This document shows positions 1 through 8,319 of a stretch of DNA of 64,000 nt, one piece after another. Position 1 is the stretch's first letter, and the number at the start of each line of letters is the position of its first letter. Location: positions 1 through 64,000 of the forward strand of contig CAXTBN010000001.1 in the NCBI GenBank assembly GCA_964242895.1. The letters are read 5' to 3'. Position numbers and translations under genes: made by a program. The notes under the pieces were generated by a model. That model was not told the origin of the DNA, ran no database searches, and saw only the letters and a list, made by a program, of their open reading frames with translations. The DNA is from JASLDZ01 sp964242895 (lineage in GTDB: Bacteria; Pseudomonadota; Alphaproteobacteria; Caulobacterales; Caulobacteraceae).

Positions 1-91
1 CCAACTCGCACCGCATAAGTCCGACGCCGCATCCTGCTAGTCAGACTTCCACCCTAAGCGGACCCTCTCAGCGTCCGCTCAGCGCCGCGCT

Positions 92-1042
92 TCAGATCGC
101 CGTCCACATCGCCGCGCGGTCCGACGGACGGCGGCCGCGGCTCGCCAGGGCGGCGCCCAGCCCGGCGGCCAGAAGCCACGCCTTCTCCGCGGCGCTCGTG
201 CCGGCGCGGCGGTCGAGGGCGCGGTCGCCGGCGCGGGCCACCTTGCGGCCGATCTCGCGGTAGACTCCGCGGGCGGCCGCGATGGCCCAGGCGGAGCGCC
301 AGGGCAGGGCGGCGAGGCCGTCGCGCGCCGAGTCGTAGAAAGGCTCCGCGGCGGCCACGAGCTCGCGCGCCACGGCGGCGGCGGCGGCGGGGGCGGCGAG
401 CACGGCGGCGGGGGCGGGCTCGACGCCGCGGGCGCGCAGGCGGTCGGCGGGCAGGTAGACGCGTCCGTTCTCCGCGTCCTCGCGCACGTCGCGGGCGATG
501 TTGGTGAGCTGGAAGGCGAGGCCCAGGTCCTGCGCGCGGCGCAGGGTGGCGAGGTCGTCGGCGGCCACGCCCATGACGCGCGCCATCATCACGCCGACCA
601 CGCCCGCCACGCGCCAGCAGTAGAGCAGGCAGGCGTCCAGGTCGGCGGGCGGGTGCGGCTCCACGTCCATGGCGAAGCCGGCCACGTGCTCCAGGGGCCA
701 GCGCTCCGGGAGGGCGAAGTCCTGGGCTACGCGCTGCAGGCCCTGGAAGGCCGGGTCGGACTGGGGCTCGCCGGCGAAGGCGGAGCGGGTGCGGCGCTCC
801 AGCTCGGCCACGCGGGCGCGGCGGTCGGCGGCGGTGAGGTCCTCGCGGCCGCGGCCCAGGGCCTGGCCGTCCACCACGTCGTCGCAGTGGCGGCACCAGG
901 CGTAGAGCAGGTGCGCGCCCGCGCGGGTGCGCGCGTCGAACAGGGCGGCGGCGGCGGCGAAGCTCTGCGAGCCGGCCCCGATGGTCTGGGCGGAAAGGGC
1001 GAGGAGCTCGCGGGACGCCGAGGAGTCGGGCGCCGGACTCAA
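92..1042 (-). CDS. crtB: Phytoene synthase CrtB
   Basis: Condenses two geranylgeranyl diphosphates into phytoene, the first committed step of carotenoid synthesis. The 316-residue protein has both aspartate-rich Mg-diphosphate motifs of squalene/phytoene synthases: HCDDVVDG near residue 53 and ARDVREDAENGRVYLP near residue 185. Length is normal for bacterial CrtB. It is the last gene seen of a minus-strand operon, 43 bp behind crtI. No crtE, crtZ or crtW is inside the window, so precursor supply and any later oxygenation must be encoded elsewhere or beyond base 1. Bases 1-91 show no recognisable gene. Confidence 0.93.
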   Translation of the reverse strand: MSPAPDSSASRELLALSAQTIGAGSQSFAAAAALFDARTRAGAHLLYAWCRHCDDVVDGQALGRGREDLTAADRRARVAELERRTRSAFAGEPQSDPAFQGLQRVAQDFALPERWPLEHVAGFAMDVEPHPPADLDACLLYCWRVAGVVGVMMARVMGVAADDLATLRRAQDLGLAFQLTNIARDVREDAENGRVYLPADRLRARGVEPAPAAVLAAPAAAAAVARELVAAAEPFYDSARDGLAALPWRSAWAIAAARGVYREIGRKVARAGDRALDRRAGTSAAEKAWLLAAGLGAALASRGRRPSDRAAMWTAI

Positions 1043-1085
1043 GCCCGCGTCGCGCCCGGGCGACGGTCGAGCGGGCGGCCGTCCG

Positions 1086-2645
1086 TCACTCCGCCGCGAT
1101 CCGCTCGGCCCCGCCCGCGCCCGGCGCCTCGGCGATCGTGCGCGCGGGCGACATCTGCGCGTCGGCGATCATCAGCCCCGCCGTCGCCTTGGCCGAGCCC
1201 ACAACGCCCGGCACGCCCGCGCCCGGGTGCGTGCCTGCGCCGACGAGGTACAGGCCGCCGATCCGGTCGTCGCGGTTGTGCGCGCGGAAGAAGGCGCTCT
1301 GCGTCAGGATCGGCTCCAGGGAGAAGGCGGAGCCCTTGAAGGCGCCCAGCTCGTCGCGGAAGTCGAACGGGGTGAAGATGCGGTGGGTGGCGAGGTTCTC
1401 GCGCAGGCCCGGCATCAGCTTCTCCTCGAGGTAGGCGAGGATGCGGTCGCGGTAGAGCGGGCCCTCGTGCGCCCAGTCCAGGTCGGCGCTGCCCAGGTGC
1501 GGCACGGGGGAGAGCACGTAGAAGCCGTCGCAGCCCTCCGGCGCCAGGTCCGGGTCGCTGGCGGTGGGGCGGTGCAGGTAGAGGCTGAAGTCCTGCGCCA
1601 GCTCCGGCCCCTTGAAGATCTCGCCGATCAGCTCCTTGTAGCGTGGGCCGAAGATCACCGTGTGGTGGGCGACGTTGTCGTACTTCACCTTGGTGCCGAA
1701 GTAGATCACGAACAGCGACATCGACCAGCGCTTCTTGGCCAGCGACCGCGCGGGCGCCTTGGCGAGGGGCTCGTCTCGCAGCATCTTCGCGTAGGTGGTG
1801 TGCACGTCGCCGTTGGAGGCGACCATGTCGAACGCCTGCGCCGTGCCGTCCTGCAGGAGCACGCCGGTGGCGCGACCGCCCGCGGTGGTGATGCGGTCGA
1901 CCGGCGCGCTCAGGCGCACCACGCCGCCCAGGTCGGTGAACAGGCGCAGCATCCCGCGGACCAGCGCGCCGGTCCCGCCCTTCGGGAACCAGACGCCGCC
2001 GTTTCGCTCCAGGGCGTGGATCAGGGCGTAGATGGAGGAGGTGGAGAAGGGATCGCCGCCCACCAGCAGCGAGTGGAAGCTGAACGCCTGGCGCAGGTGT
2101 GGCTCGTGGATGAACTCGGCCACCTTGTCGTGCACCGTGCGCCACGCCTGCAGCTTCACCAGCTCCGGCGCGGCCTTGAGCATGGAGCCCCAGTCGAGGA
2201 ACGGGACCGAGCCGAGCTTCTCATAGCCTTCGCGGAACAGCTCCTGCGAGTAGGCGAGGAAGCGGCGGTAGCCGGCCACGTCGCGGGGCTCCAGCGCCTC
2301 GATCTGACGGTCGAGCTCGGCTTGGTCATCGACGTAGTCGAAGCTGACGCCGTCCGACCACAGCAGGCGGTAGAAGGGGCTCACCGGCAGGAGCGTGACG
2401 TAGTCGGTCATGCGGCGGCCGGTGAGGGCGAACAACTCCTCCAGGCAGCCGGGGTCGGTGATCACGGTGGGGCCGGCGTCGAAGGTGAAGCCGTCCTGCT
2501 CGTAGACGTAGGCGCGGCCGCCCGGCTTGTCGCGCGCTTCGTAGAGCGTGACGGCCATCCCGGCCGACTGCAGGCGGCAGGCGAGGGCGATCCCGCCGAA
2601 CCCGGCTCCGATGACGGCGGCGGTCTTGCGGGCGAGCACGGTCAT
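1086..2645 (-). CDS. crtI: Phytoene desaturase CrtI
   Basis: FAD-dependent desaturase converting phytoene to lycopene. The 519-residue protein starts with a Rossmann dinucleotide motif (GAGFGGIALACRLQSAG) and ends with the bacterial phytoene dehydrogenase signature GAGTHPGAGVPGV. The start chosen is the ATG at 2645, whose ATGA overlaps the crtY stop by four bases; an in-frame start 12 codons upstream (2681) would lie deep inside crtY. The overlap implies translational coupling. Nothing is missing compared with the family. Confidence 0.95.
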   Translation of the reverse strand: MTVLARKTAAVIGAGFGGIALACRLQSAGMAVTLYEARDKPGGRAYVYEQDGFTFDAGPTVITDPGCLEELFALTGRRMTDYVTLLPVSPFYRLLWSDGVSFDYVDDQAELDRQIEALEPRDVAGYRRFLAYSQELFREGYEKLGSVPFLDWGSMLKAAPELVKLQAWRTVHDKVAEFIHEPHLRQAFSFHSLLVGGDPFSTSSIYALIHALERNGGVWFPKGGTGALVRGMLRLFTDLGGVVRLSAPVDRITTAGGRATGVLLQDGTAQAFDMVASNGDVHTTYAKMLRDEPLAKAPARSLAKKRWSMSLFVIYFGTKVKYDNVAHHTVIFGPRYKELIGEIFKGPELAQDFSLYLHRPTASDPDLAPEGCDGFYVLSPVPHLGSADLDWAHEGPLYRDRILAYLEEKLMPGLRENLATHRIFTPFDFRDELGAFKGSAFSLEPILTQSAFFRAHNRDDRIGGLYLVGAGTHPGAGVPGVVGSAKATAGLMIADAQMSPARTIAEAPGAGGAERIAAE

Positions 2646-3862
2646 GCGGCGGGCCGTAGCATCGCGCGCTCGCTCATGCACGCCAGCGCGCGGCCGATCG
2701 GAACGGGCGGCCGCCCGGTGAGGATGCGCAGCTTGTCGGCGCCCGTCAGCCGCGCGGCGTAGAAGCGCTCCATCATCGGCGCGCCCAGGCGGTAGAAGCG
2801 CTCGAGCACCTTGAACCGCTTGTCGGGGTCCGCCGCCTTGAACAGCATGCGGTTGAGCAGGCGGAAAAAGGCGCGGTCCTCCCAGGCCTGGATCGAGCGC
2901 GCGCGGATGGCGGCGGACACGGTGGCGGTGGTGAGTTCGGGCAGGGCGGCGACCGCCAGCGCCGTGTGCGCGGCGTCGGGGAGGGAGTAGCCGGTGGTCG
3001 GGTGGAACAGGGCCGAGCGCAGGCCGGCGCGCGCCACGCCGCCGGCGGACGCCTCGCGCCAGAACGCCTCGATGTCACCCGCCAGCGCGATGGGCAGGAT
3101 GCCGTGCTCCTCGCGCACCACGTGCTTCGCGCGCCAGCCCTGCGCCTCCGCGTAGGCGAGGCCCTCGGCGGCGAGGTCCACCCGGTCGAGCGCGGGGCCG
3201 TCGGCGTAGCGCGTGTCCTCGATCAGGAGGCGCGTGGGCGAGAAGGGCAGGGCGTAGAGGAAGCGGTAGCCGTCGGCCTGCGGCACCGTGGCGTCCATGA
3301 TGATCGGCTCGGCGAGGCCGTGCGGCGTCTCGGTCTCGATCTCGACGCCGACGAACTTCTGCCAGCCGAGCGTCAGCCGCTCCAGCGCGGCGTCCCCGAC
3401 CGGGCCGCGCGCGTCGATCACGCATGGCGCGGCGAAGCTGCGCCCGTCGGTCAGGGTGACGCCATCGGCCCCGACCGCGGCGATCTCGGCGCCGGAGAGG
3501 AGGCTGCCGGGGGGCAGGGCGGCGGCGACCACCTCGTGGAAGCGTGTGTCGGTGACGCTGTTGTAACGGTTGCCGACGCGCCGGCGGTGCGCGGGGAAGC
3601 GCACCTCGTAGCCGGGCCAGCTGTGCACGACCATCTCCGCCGTCAGCGCCTGCGCCGCGGGGGAGAGGTCGGTGGTGAAGAAGCTCCACGTGTGACCCAC
3701 CCCGAACGTCTCCGCCCGGTCGACCACGAGCACCCGGAGTTCCGGGCGCGTGCGCCGGAGCGCTAGGGCCAGCAGGCCGGCCGCCAAGCCGCCCCCGGCG
3801 ATCAGCACGTCGACGGCGCGGGTGGAGGGCTCGGCCGGGCTCACCGCGCGACCGTAACCCAC
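2642..3862 (-). CDS. crtY: Lycopene beta-cyclase CrtY
   Basis: Cyclises both ends of lycopene to give beta-carotene. The 406-residue protein has an N-terminal FAD-binding GGGLAAG motif, the family blocks FLYALPFSPTRLLIEDTRY and GILPIALAGD, and a FHPTTGYSLP block. The start is GTG at 3862, with an in-frame GTG at 3844 as alternative; neither has a strong ribosome-binding site. The gene sits 6 bp after the preceding outer-membrane protein gene and overlaps crtI by 4 bp, so omp-crtY-crtI-crtB reads as one operon. Confidence 0.93.
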   Translation of the reverse strand: MGYGRAVSPAEPSTRAVDVLIAGGGLAAGLLALALRRTRPELRVLVVDRAETFGVGHTWSFFTTDLSPAAQALTAEMVVHSWPGYEVRFPAHRRRVGNRYNSVTDTRFHEVVAAALPPGSLLSGAEIAAVGADGVTLTDGRSFAAPCVIDARGPVGDAALERLTLGWQKFVGVEIETETPHGLAEPIIMDATVPQADGYRFLYALPFSPTRLLIEDTRYADGPALDRVDLAAEGLAYAEAQGWRAKHVVREEHGILPIALAGDIEAFWREASAGGVARAGLRSALFHPTTGYSLPDAAHTALAVAALPELTTATVSAAIRARSIQAWEDRAFFRLLNRMLFKAADPDKRFKVLERFYRLGAPMMERFYAARLTGADKLRILTGRPPVPIGRALACMSERAMLRPAA

Positions 3863-3868
3863 ACCGCG

Positions 3869-4660
3869 TCAGGCGCCGAACAGTTTGAAGCTGCGCTGCA
3901 GGCCCACGAAGATGCGGCCTTCGGGCGCGGTGCGGGTCAGGCCGCCGCCCGCGCCCACCGACACCGCCCACTCCGGGCTGAACTGGTGGATCAGGCCCAC
4001 GTCGACCAGGTTCTCGTCCGGGTCGTGCCGGTCGGGACGCTGGTCGTGCACGTAGTCCACGACGACGGCCGTGTCCTTCAGCACCAGCATGGAGTAGCCG
4101 ACGCCCACCGAATACTGATCGTCGCGCGCGTCGGCCTCGGGGCTGATCACGTGGGTCCAGGTCAGGTTCAGGTGCAGGCGCGGGGCCTCGGCGGTGTCGC
4201 CCAGCCGCTTGGTGACGAGGCCGCGCAGGATCGTCTGGTCCGACGGTCCGCCGTGGCCGTAGCCCGCCTGGTAGTAGGCGTGCACCGCCAGGTCCGGCAG
4301 GAGCCCCCTGTCCTCGGTGAACTGGTACAGGGCGTCCACCGTGCCGAAGCCCCGGTCGGCGCTGGACGACGAGCCGTACGAGTACGAGGGGCTGAAGTCG
4401 AGCTGCAGCCCCTTGGCCGCGCCCAGCTTGAACACGGCCTCCGGCTGGCCGAGGTCGCTGGTGCTCCCCGTGCCGCGGTCGCGGGTGAAGCGCTGGTCCA
4501 GCTGCACCACCAGCGCGCCCTGGGGCACGGGCAGGGCGTCCTCGATCTCGACCGGGTAGTTGGGGGCCAGGGCCTGCGGGTCGGGGGGGGCCGCGCACGC
4601 CGCTCTGGCCGCCGATGCGCAGACCGCTCCTGCAAGCGCCGCCATGACCCGCTTCACCAT
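3869..4660 (-). CDS. Putative outer-membrane beta-barrel protein leading the crt operon
   Basis: A 263-residue protein with a signal peptide (hydrophobic stretch ending near AARA), then alternating polar/aromatic strands such as LDFSPSYSYGSSSS and VHAYYQAGYGHGG, ending in hydrophobic and aromatic residues (SFKLFGA). This pattern fits an outer-membrane beta-barrel, perhaps of the broad family named after MetA-pathway phenol transporters. The function is unknown. Being the first gene of the carotenoid operon, it might help place carotenoids or other hydrophobic molecules in the envelope; that is inference only. The start is ATG at 4660; a GTG at 4672 is possible. Confidence 0.7.
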   Translation of the reverse strand: MVKRVMAALAGAVCASAARAACAAPPDPQALAPNYPVEIEDALPVPQGALVVQLDQRFTRDRGTGSTSDLGQPEAVFKLGAAKGLQLDFSPSYSYGSSSSADRGFGTVDALYQFTEDRGLLPDLAVHAYYQAGYGHGGPSDQTILRGLVTKRLGDTAEAPRLHLNLTWTHVISPEADARDDQYSVGVGYSMLVLKDTAVVVDYVHDQRPDRHDPDENLVDVGLIHQFSPEWAVSVGAGGGLTRTAPEGRIFVGLQRSFKLFGA

Positions 4661-4766
4661 GCCCGCCCCCACGTCCCCGCGTTCCGCCTAAACACCCGTC
4701 GTGCATCAATGTTCACGCGCGCCGACACCGGCGCCCGGCCTACGACGTTAACCCTGTTTCCACACG

Positions 4767-4801
4767 GAACATTAAGAGATGTTCTCTTCCTGTTCTTGAC
4801 A
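4767..4801 (+). promoter_or_regulatory. LexA (SOS) box and -35 element of the comM promoter
   Basis: GTTC-N7-GTTC, the alphaproteobacterial LexA operator, occupies 4781-4795. It overlaps a perfect palindrome GAACAT-N6-ATGTTC at 4767-4784. A TTGACA hexamer at 4796-4801 directly follows and could be the -35 element; the -10 region near 4819-4825 is weak. LexA bound here would block this promoter, so comM should be induced by DNA damage. Confidence 0.7.
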
Positions 4802-4852
4802 CGTTCGCCCCTGGCGCGGCAGGATGTGGACGGCTGATCGGGGAGGGTGGGC

Positions 4853-5769
4853 ATGGCCGCGCGCGTGACCACGGTGGCGTTCGAGGGCGTGGAGGCGCGC
4901 CGGATCGACGTCGAGGTGCAGACCGCCGGGGGCAACCCGGCCTTCATCGTCGTAGGGCTGGGCGACAAGGCGGTCGCAGAGAGCCGTGAGCGCGTGCGCG
5001 CCGCCTTCGCCTCCCTCGGCCTGGCGCTGCCGCCCAAGCGGCTGATCGTGAACCTCGCGCCCGCCGACCTGCCCAAGGAGGGCAGCCACTACGACCTGCC
5101 GATCGCCCTGGCGCTGATGGCGTCCATGGGGATCGTGCCGCCCGACGCGCTCGCCGGCTGGCTGGCGGTGGGCGAGCTGGGGCTTGACGGCCAGATCGCG
5201 GCCACGGCCGGCGTGCTGCCCGCCGCGGTGGCCGCGGGTGGGTGGGGCCTCGGCCTGATCTGCCCGGAGGCGGGCGGGGCGGAGGCGGCCTGGGCGGCGG
5301 AGACGCGCGTGCTCGCCCCGCGCTCGCTGATCGCGGTGATGAACCACCTGCGCGGCGTGCAGCTGCTCGGCGCGCCGGAGCCGGGCCCCGTGGTGCAGGG
5401 GCCGCCGGGGCCGGACCTGCGCGAGGTCAAGGGGCAGGAGGGCGCCAAGCGCGCCCTGGAGATCGCCGCCGCGGGCGGCCACAACCTCCTGTTCGTCGGC
5501 CCGCCCGGTTCGGGCAAGTCGATGATGGCGCAGCGCCTGCCGGGGCTCCTGCCGCCGCTCTCCGCCCGCGAGCTCCTCGAGACATCCATGGTGTGGTCGG
5601 TGGCGGGGCTGATCGCCAAGGGCGCGCTGAACCGCGACCGGCCGTTCCGCGCGCCGCACCACTCGGCGTCGATGGCGGCGCTCACGGGCGGGGGCACACG
5701 CGCGCGTCCGGGAGAAGTGAGCCTGGCGCACAACGGGGTGCTGTTCCTGGACGAGCTTCCGGAGTTTCA
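4853..5769 (+). pseudogene. comM: 5' fragment of interrupted comM (YifB family AAA+ ATPase)
   Basis: N-terminal 305 residues of ComM, the hexameric helicase that extends strand exchange during natural transformation. The S5-like N-terminal domain, Walker A (GPPGSGKS) and Walker B (LFLDELPEF) are present. The sequence breaks right after Walker B, at GAGTTTCA, where the 17-kb transposon is inserted; translation would run into the transposon and stop at 5821 after about 16 foreign residues. Joining 5769 to 22778 restores an open frame of 524 residues with the family sequence EFQPAALDSL at the joint. ATG 4853 follows a GGGAGGG ribosome-binding site; an in-frame GTG lies at 4847. The product should be inactive because the sensor and C-terminal domains are lost. 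Confidence 0.95.
5762..5769. repeat. Left copy of 8-bp target-site duplication
   Basis: GAGTTTCA, identical to 22770-22777. One copy belongs to the ancestral comM codons for E-F-Q; the other was made on insertion. Eight base pairs is the duplication length known for the IS1595 family. Confidence 0.95.
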
Positions 5770-5797
5770 CGGCCTCATGGCGCAAAAACACCCAAAC
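5770..5797 (+). repeat. Left terminal inverted repeat
   Basis: Matches the reverse complement of 22742-22769 at 24 of 28 positions; the shared start reads CGGCCTYATGGCGYARAAAC followed by ACCCAAA. It directly abuts the GAGTTTCA target duplication. Confidence 0.93.
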
Positions 5798-5839
5798 GCC
5801 GGGCTGCCTCTCGCCGCCTAGCGACCTACCCTGCGGGGC

Positions 5840-6301
5840 ATGGTCCATCCCGCCATCCCCGCCGACACCGACAGCCCCAACCTCCTGAACGGGCTGGTCG
5901 CCAAGCGCGCCGACATCGCCGGTCAGATCGAGGCCAACCAGAGCGCCCTCCGCAAGCTGGTGGCGGACCTCGACGCGGTCGAGGCGACGATCCGCGTCTT
6001 CGATCCGAACGTTGACCTCGACGCCGTGACGCCTAGGCCGGTGCCCCCGCGGCACGCCGCCTTCAAGGGTGAGGTGACCAGGATCGTCTTCCAGTGCCTC
6101 CGTGAGGCCAAGGCACCCATGACCTCCCGCGAGATCGCCATCGCGCTGATGAACTGGCGCAAGCTGAACACCACCGACGCGAGCCTTGTGGTGCTGATGA
6201 CGAAGCGTGTAGGCGCCTGCCTCAAGGCCAAGCAGAACCAGGGTCTCATCCGCTCGGTTAGAGGCGATGGGCCGCTGCTCGGCTGGGAGCTGGCTCGGTG
6301 A
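5840..6301 (+). CDS. Coiled-coil / winged-helix-like protein at the left end of the transposon
   Basis: A 153-residue protein of no certain function. Residues 15-55 form a likely coiled coil with alternating charges (VAKRADIAGQIEANQSALRK) ending in EATIRVFDPN. Residues 75-150 look like a winged helix (GEVTRIVFQCLREAKAPMTS, then REIAIALM) finishing in LLGWEL. Proteins of this layout (coiled coil, then FDP motif, then DNA-binding-like domain) are frequent in alphaproteobacterial mobile DNA. It is the first gene inside the left terminus, reading inward, and mirrors the gene at 22191-22682 at the other end. It may assist transposition or gene control; this is inferred from position. Confidence 0.75.
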   Translation: MVHPAIPADTDSPNLLNGLVAKRADIAGQIEANQSALRKLVADLDAVEATIRVFDPNVDLDAVTPRPVPPRHAAFKGEVTRIVFQCLREAKAPMTSREIAIALMNWRKLNTTDASLVVLMTKRVGACLKAKQNQGLIRSVRGDGPLLGWELAR

Positions 6302-6498
6302 GCGCGGCCGTCAAGCGAAGGCTCTGCTGGCGCGTGCTGAAGGGCGGTCACTGGCTCGACTTCGTTGAGGAGCGGCGGGGGGATGAGCCCACCTACGTGG
6401 GCCTGATTGATGGGCGCGAAGCCCTCAGGTCGGGGCAGCGGCGAGAGGCGGGTGCCGCGTTGGTGCTACTCGCCCGAGCTCAGGAGCCAAGACGGTAG
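6298..6498 (+). CDS. Small hypothetical protein coupled to the left-end gene
   Basis: A 66-residue basic protein starting with a GTG that overlaps the preceding stop (GTGA), so the two are probably translated together. It has several aromatic residues (CWRVLKGGHWLDFVEE) and no membrane segment. I do not recognise the family. The overlap with its neighbour is the main evidence that it is real. Confidence 0.5.
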   Translation: MSAAVKRRLCWRVLKGGHWLDFVEERRGDEPTYVGLIDGREALRSGQRREAGAALVLLARAQEPRR

Positions 6499-6874
6499 CG
6501 GGCCTGCGGCTGTTCTCCACAGCCGACCACCCCTTCTCCACATCTTGTGTGCCTGCGACACATTCGACCACTAGACGTTGAACTGACGCTGCCGCAAATT
6601 GTCTGTGGTCGCGCACGGTGCGACTCGGTAGCGGAGTTGCGCGGGAACGTATCAGCAACGGGCGTCAGCCCAGGCTCTCTGAGGCTAGCGTGATGCGGCC
6701 ACAGGAGAGAGGCGAGGAGGACAGTCGGCCCAAGTGCAACCGAGAAACCGGCTGCCCCCTCTGATCAACGACGCTAGGCACCGCTGACCCGAATCAGGTG
6801 ACTCGGCCCTGGATAGCACGCAAGGCGGCTTATCCACAGCGATGCCTTTCCCTGTTGGGAAAAGGACCATACCA
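6499..6874. other. Gene-free stretch with DnaA-box-like sites
   Basis: No convincing gene in 376 bp. It holds a hairpin CGGCTGT-N5-ACAGCCG (6507-6525) that could end transcription of the left-end pair, one perfect DnaA box TTATCCACA (6832-6840), and two one-mismatch versions TTCTCCACA (6513-6521, 6534-6542). Three sites without an AT-rich unwinding region or a replication gene are not enough to call an origin. Confidence 0.4.
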
Positions 6875-7060
6875 GTGACTAACTCCGTTAAGCCCGGTCA
6901 GACGACCGGTAACCAGGCCGGCATCTACCAAGAGCGCGGGCCGCGCGGTGGCATGCGCGACAACTTCACGACGATCCCGGAAAACCGGACGGCTCCGCCG
7001 ACCAGCAGCCCGGGCGCGACGTGGACGCGTGTCCGCACCACGCCTCACGGCCAGCGCTAA
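6875..7060 (+). CDS. Small YjzC-like protein
   Basis: A 61-residue soluble protein beginning MTNSVKPGQTTGNQAGIYQ and containing GGMRDNFTTIPENRTAPP. The KPG(Q)-x-x-x-GIYQ pattern and size recall the YjzC family of small proteins of unknown function. GTG 6875 is preferred because AAGGA precedes it at a suitable distance; an ATG at 6842 lacks one. It stands alone, followed by two hairpins (7077-7128). Confidence 0.6.
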   Translation: MTNSVKPGQTTGNQAGIYQERGPRGGMRDNFTTIPENRTAPPTSSPGATWTRVRTTPHGQR

Positions 7061-7076
7061 GCGTTTGCCGAGAAGG

Positions 7077-7128
7077 GCAGGCTTTAGCCTGCGTCTTCGG
7101 GCAGGTGGGGTGAAGATCACCCCACCTG
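7077..7128 (+). terminator. Tandem hairpins downstream of the YjzC-like gene
   Basis: Two adjacent inverted repeats: GCAGGCT-TT-AGCCTGC (7077-7092) and the perfect 12-bp stem CAGGTGGGGTGA-AGA-TCACCCCACCTG (7102-7128). No T-run follows, so this may be a factor-dependent terminator or an mRNA-protecting structure between the genes at 6875 and 7169. Confidence 0.5.
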
Positions 7129-7168
7129 GTTCCCGCGCCCACCCCGCATCACAGCATTGGAGATCGCT

Positions 7169-7789
7169 ATGGCCGTTTCCCAAGCCGCCTTTGAGGCGTT
7201 GCAGCCGACACCTTACAGCCAAGCACGTCCCTACCTGCGCACCGGTGATATTCTACTATTCAACTCGCACAATCTTGGCTCAGACATTATCGAATACTTT
7301 ACTCACAGCCTCTGGTGCCATGCCGCGATGGTGTTCCGCATGGACGAGATCAAGCGGGTCTTCATCCTGGAAAGCGTCGACACGTACGGCGTCCGCATGA
7401 TGCCGCTCAGCGTCAAGCTAAATGGCAATGACGCGAACATGAAGCCGTACCCCGGCAAAGTGCTTGTTGGCCGACATGCCGACGCCAGCGACTTCGCTAA
7501 TCTCGACAAGGTCAGCAGCATGACGCAATTTGCGCTCGACCGCCTCGGCTCCCCGTACGACATGAGGGAGCTTGTCGAAATCGGAGCACGAATTGGTGCC
7601 GGACTAGTCGGATTGAAGCTCCCGGACGTCGTGACCGCAAAGCACGCCTTCATCTGTTCTGAATACGTCGCTGCGTGCTATCAAGAGCTTGGCATCACAC
7701 TCAGGCCGGATAACGAAGGTTTCCTGGCACCCGCTGACATCGCCAACGATCCGAAGATCGAGGCCATCTACTCAATGGTGGGAGATTGA
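7169..7789 (+). CDS. YiiX-like permuted NlpC/P60 (papain-fold) hydrolase
   Basis: A 206-residue protein, ATG 7169 with a GGAG site seven bases upstream. The order of motifs fits the circularly permuted NlpC/P60 group (YiiX/YebB/LRAT-like): an early GDILLFNSHNLGS block, the histidine motif WCHAAMVFRM near residue 50, and a late catalytic-cysteine motif HAFICSEYVAACYQELG near residue 160. Such enzymes act on amide or thioester bonds in peptides or lipids. No signal peptide is seen, so it is probably cytoplasmic. It forms an operon with the next gene (start 4 bp after this stop) and has lower GC than its surroundings. The substrate is unknown. Confidence 0.72.
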   Translation: MAVSQAAFEALQPTPYSQARPYLRTGDILLFNSHNLGSDIIEYFTHSLWCHAAMVFRMDEIKRVFILESVDTYGVRMMPLSVKLNGNDANMKPYPGKVLVGRHADASDFANLDKVSSMTQFALDRLGSPYDMRELVEIGARIGAGLVGLKLPDVVTAKHAFICSEYVAACYQELGITLRPDNEGFLAPADIANDPKIEAIYSMVGD

Positions 7790-7793
7790 CGTG

Positions 7794-8318
7794 ATGCGGC
7801 TTCGAGAATACAGCACGGTCGAATTCTTTGAACGAGCGGCAGCTCTAAATCCCGAGCTGCGCAGCTTGGCTGGCGCAGTTCGTAGCGACCAACTCTCGCG
7901 CCTTTGTCAGAGCTTGTTCGGCCGCCAGACACCGGACCTGCTGCCCGAACCTCCAGAAAACTACTCTTGGCAAGAAGATGGTATATACTACAATCTTGAA
8001 GAGGAAGAAACGTCAGAGGACCTGGCGGCGTTCACCGCGTATGAGGCGGGCGTCGATCTCTACTACCGAGTTTACGTTGGTCTCGCGCGCCGGTCAGACG
8101 CTGATTTGGTCAAGCTATTCGCTCAGTTTGGATGCGACGTGAGTGACGACGAAGGTCGCATGCTGAACTGCGTTCCTCCAATGGCGGAAATCCTCTTAGC
8201 GAGCCTTCGCGGAGACTTCGCAGTGCCTGCTGTCGGCAAGCCTCAGGTCGACGCGGCGACCTGGGGTGAAAGTTTGGCGCGGGAGGCGGCGCGCTTTCGT
8301 GGTTCTGGTAGGCCTTGA
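7794..8318 (+). CDS. Hypothetical partner of the papain-fold hydrolase
   Basis: About 174 residues, acidic, no membrane segment and no known motif. It begins MRLREYSTVEFFERAAALNP and has a markedly acidic middle part (YYNLEEEETSEDLAAF). GTG 7791 immediately before the ATG is also possible; GGGAG at 7780 serves either. It lies directly behind the hydrolase gene and must be cotranscribed with it. A substrate, chaperone or immunity role for the pair is conceivable but unsupported by any motif. Confidence 0.65.
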   Translation: MRLREYSTVEFFERAAALNPELRSLAGAVRSDQLSRLCQSLFGRQTPDLLPEPPENYSWQEDGIYYNLEEEETSEDLAAFTAYEAGVDLYYRVYVGLARRSDADLVKLFAQFGCDVSDDEGRMLNCVPPMAEILLASLRGDFAVPAVGKPQVDAATWGESLAREAARFRGSGRP

Positions 8319-8319
8319 G

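Noticed and set aside
39..1042. Long arginine/proline-rich frames opposite crtB and other high-GC genes
   Set aside because: Typical shadow frames of GC-rich codons; the known proteins lie in the other frame.
6513..6840. Three DnaA-box-like sites suggesting a plasmid-type origin in the transposon
   Set aside because: Only one matches the consensus fully; there is no replication gene, iteron set or AT-rich region nearby.
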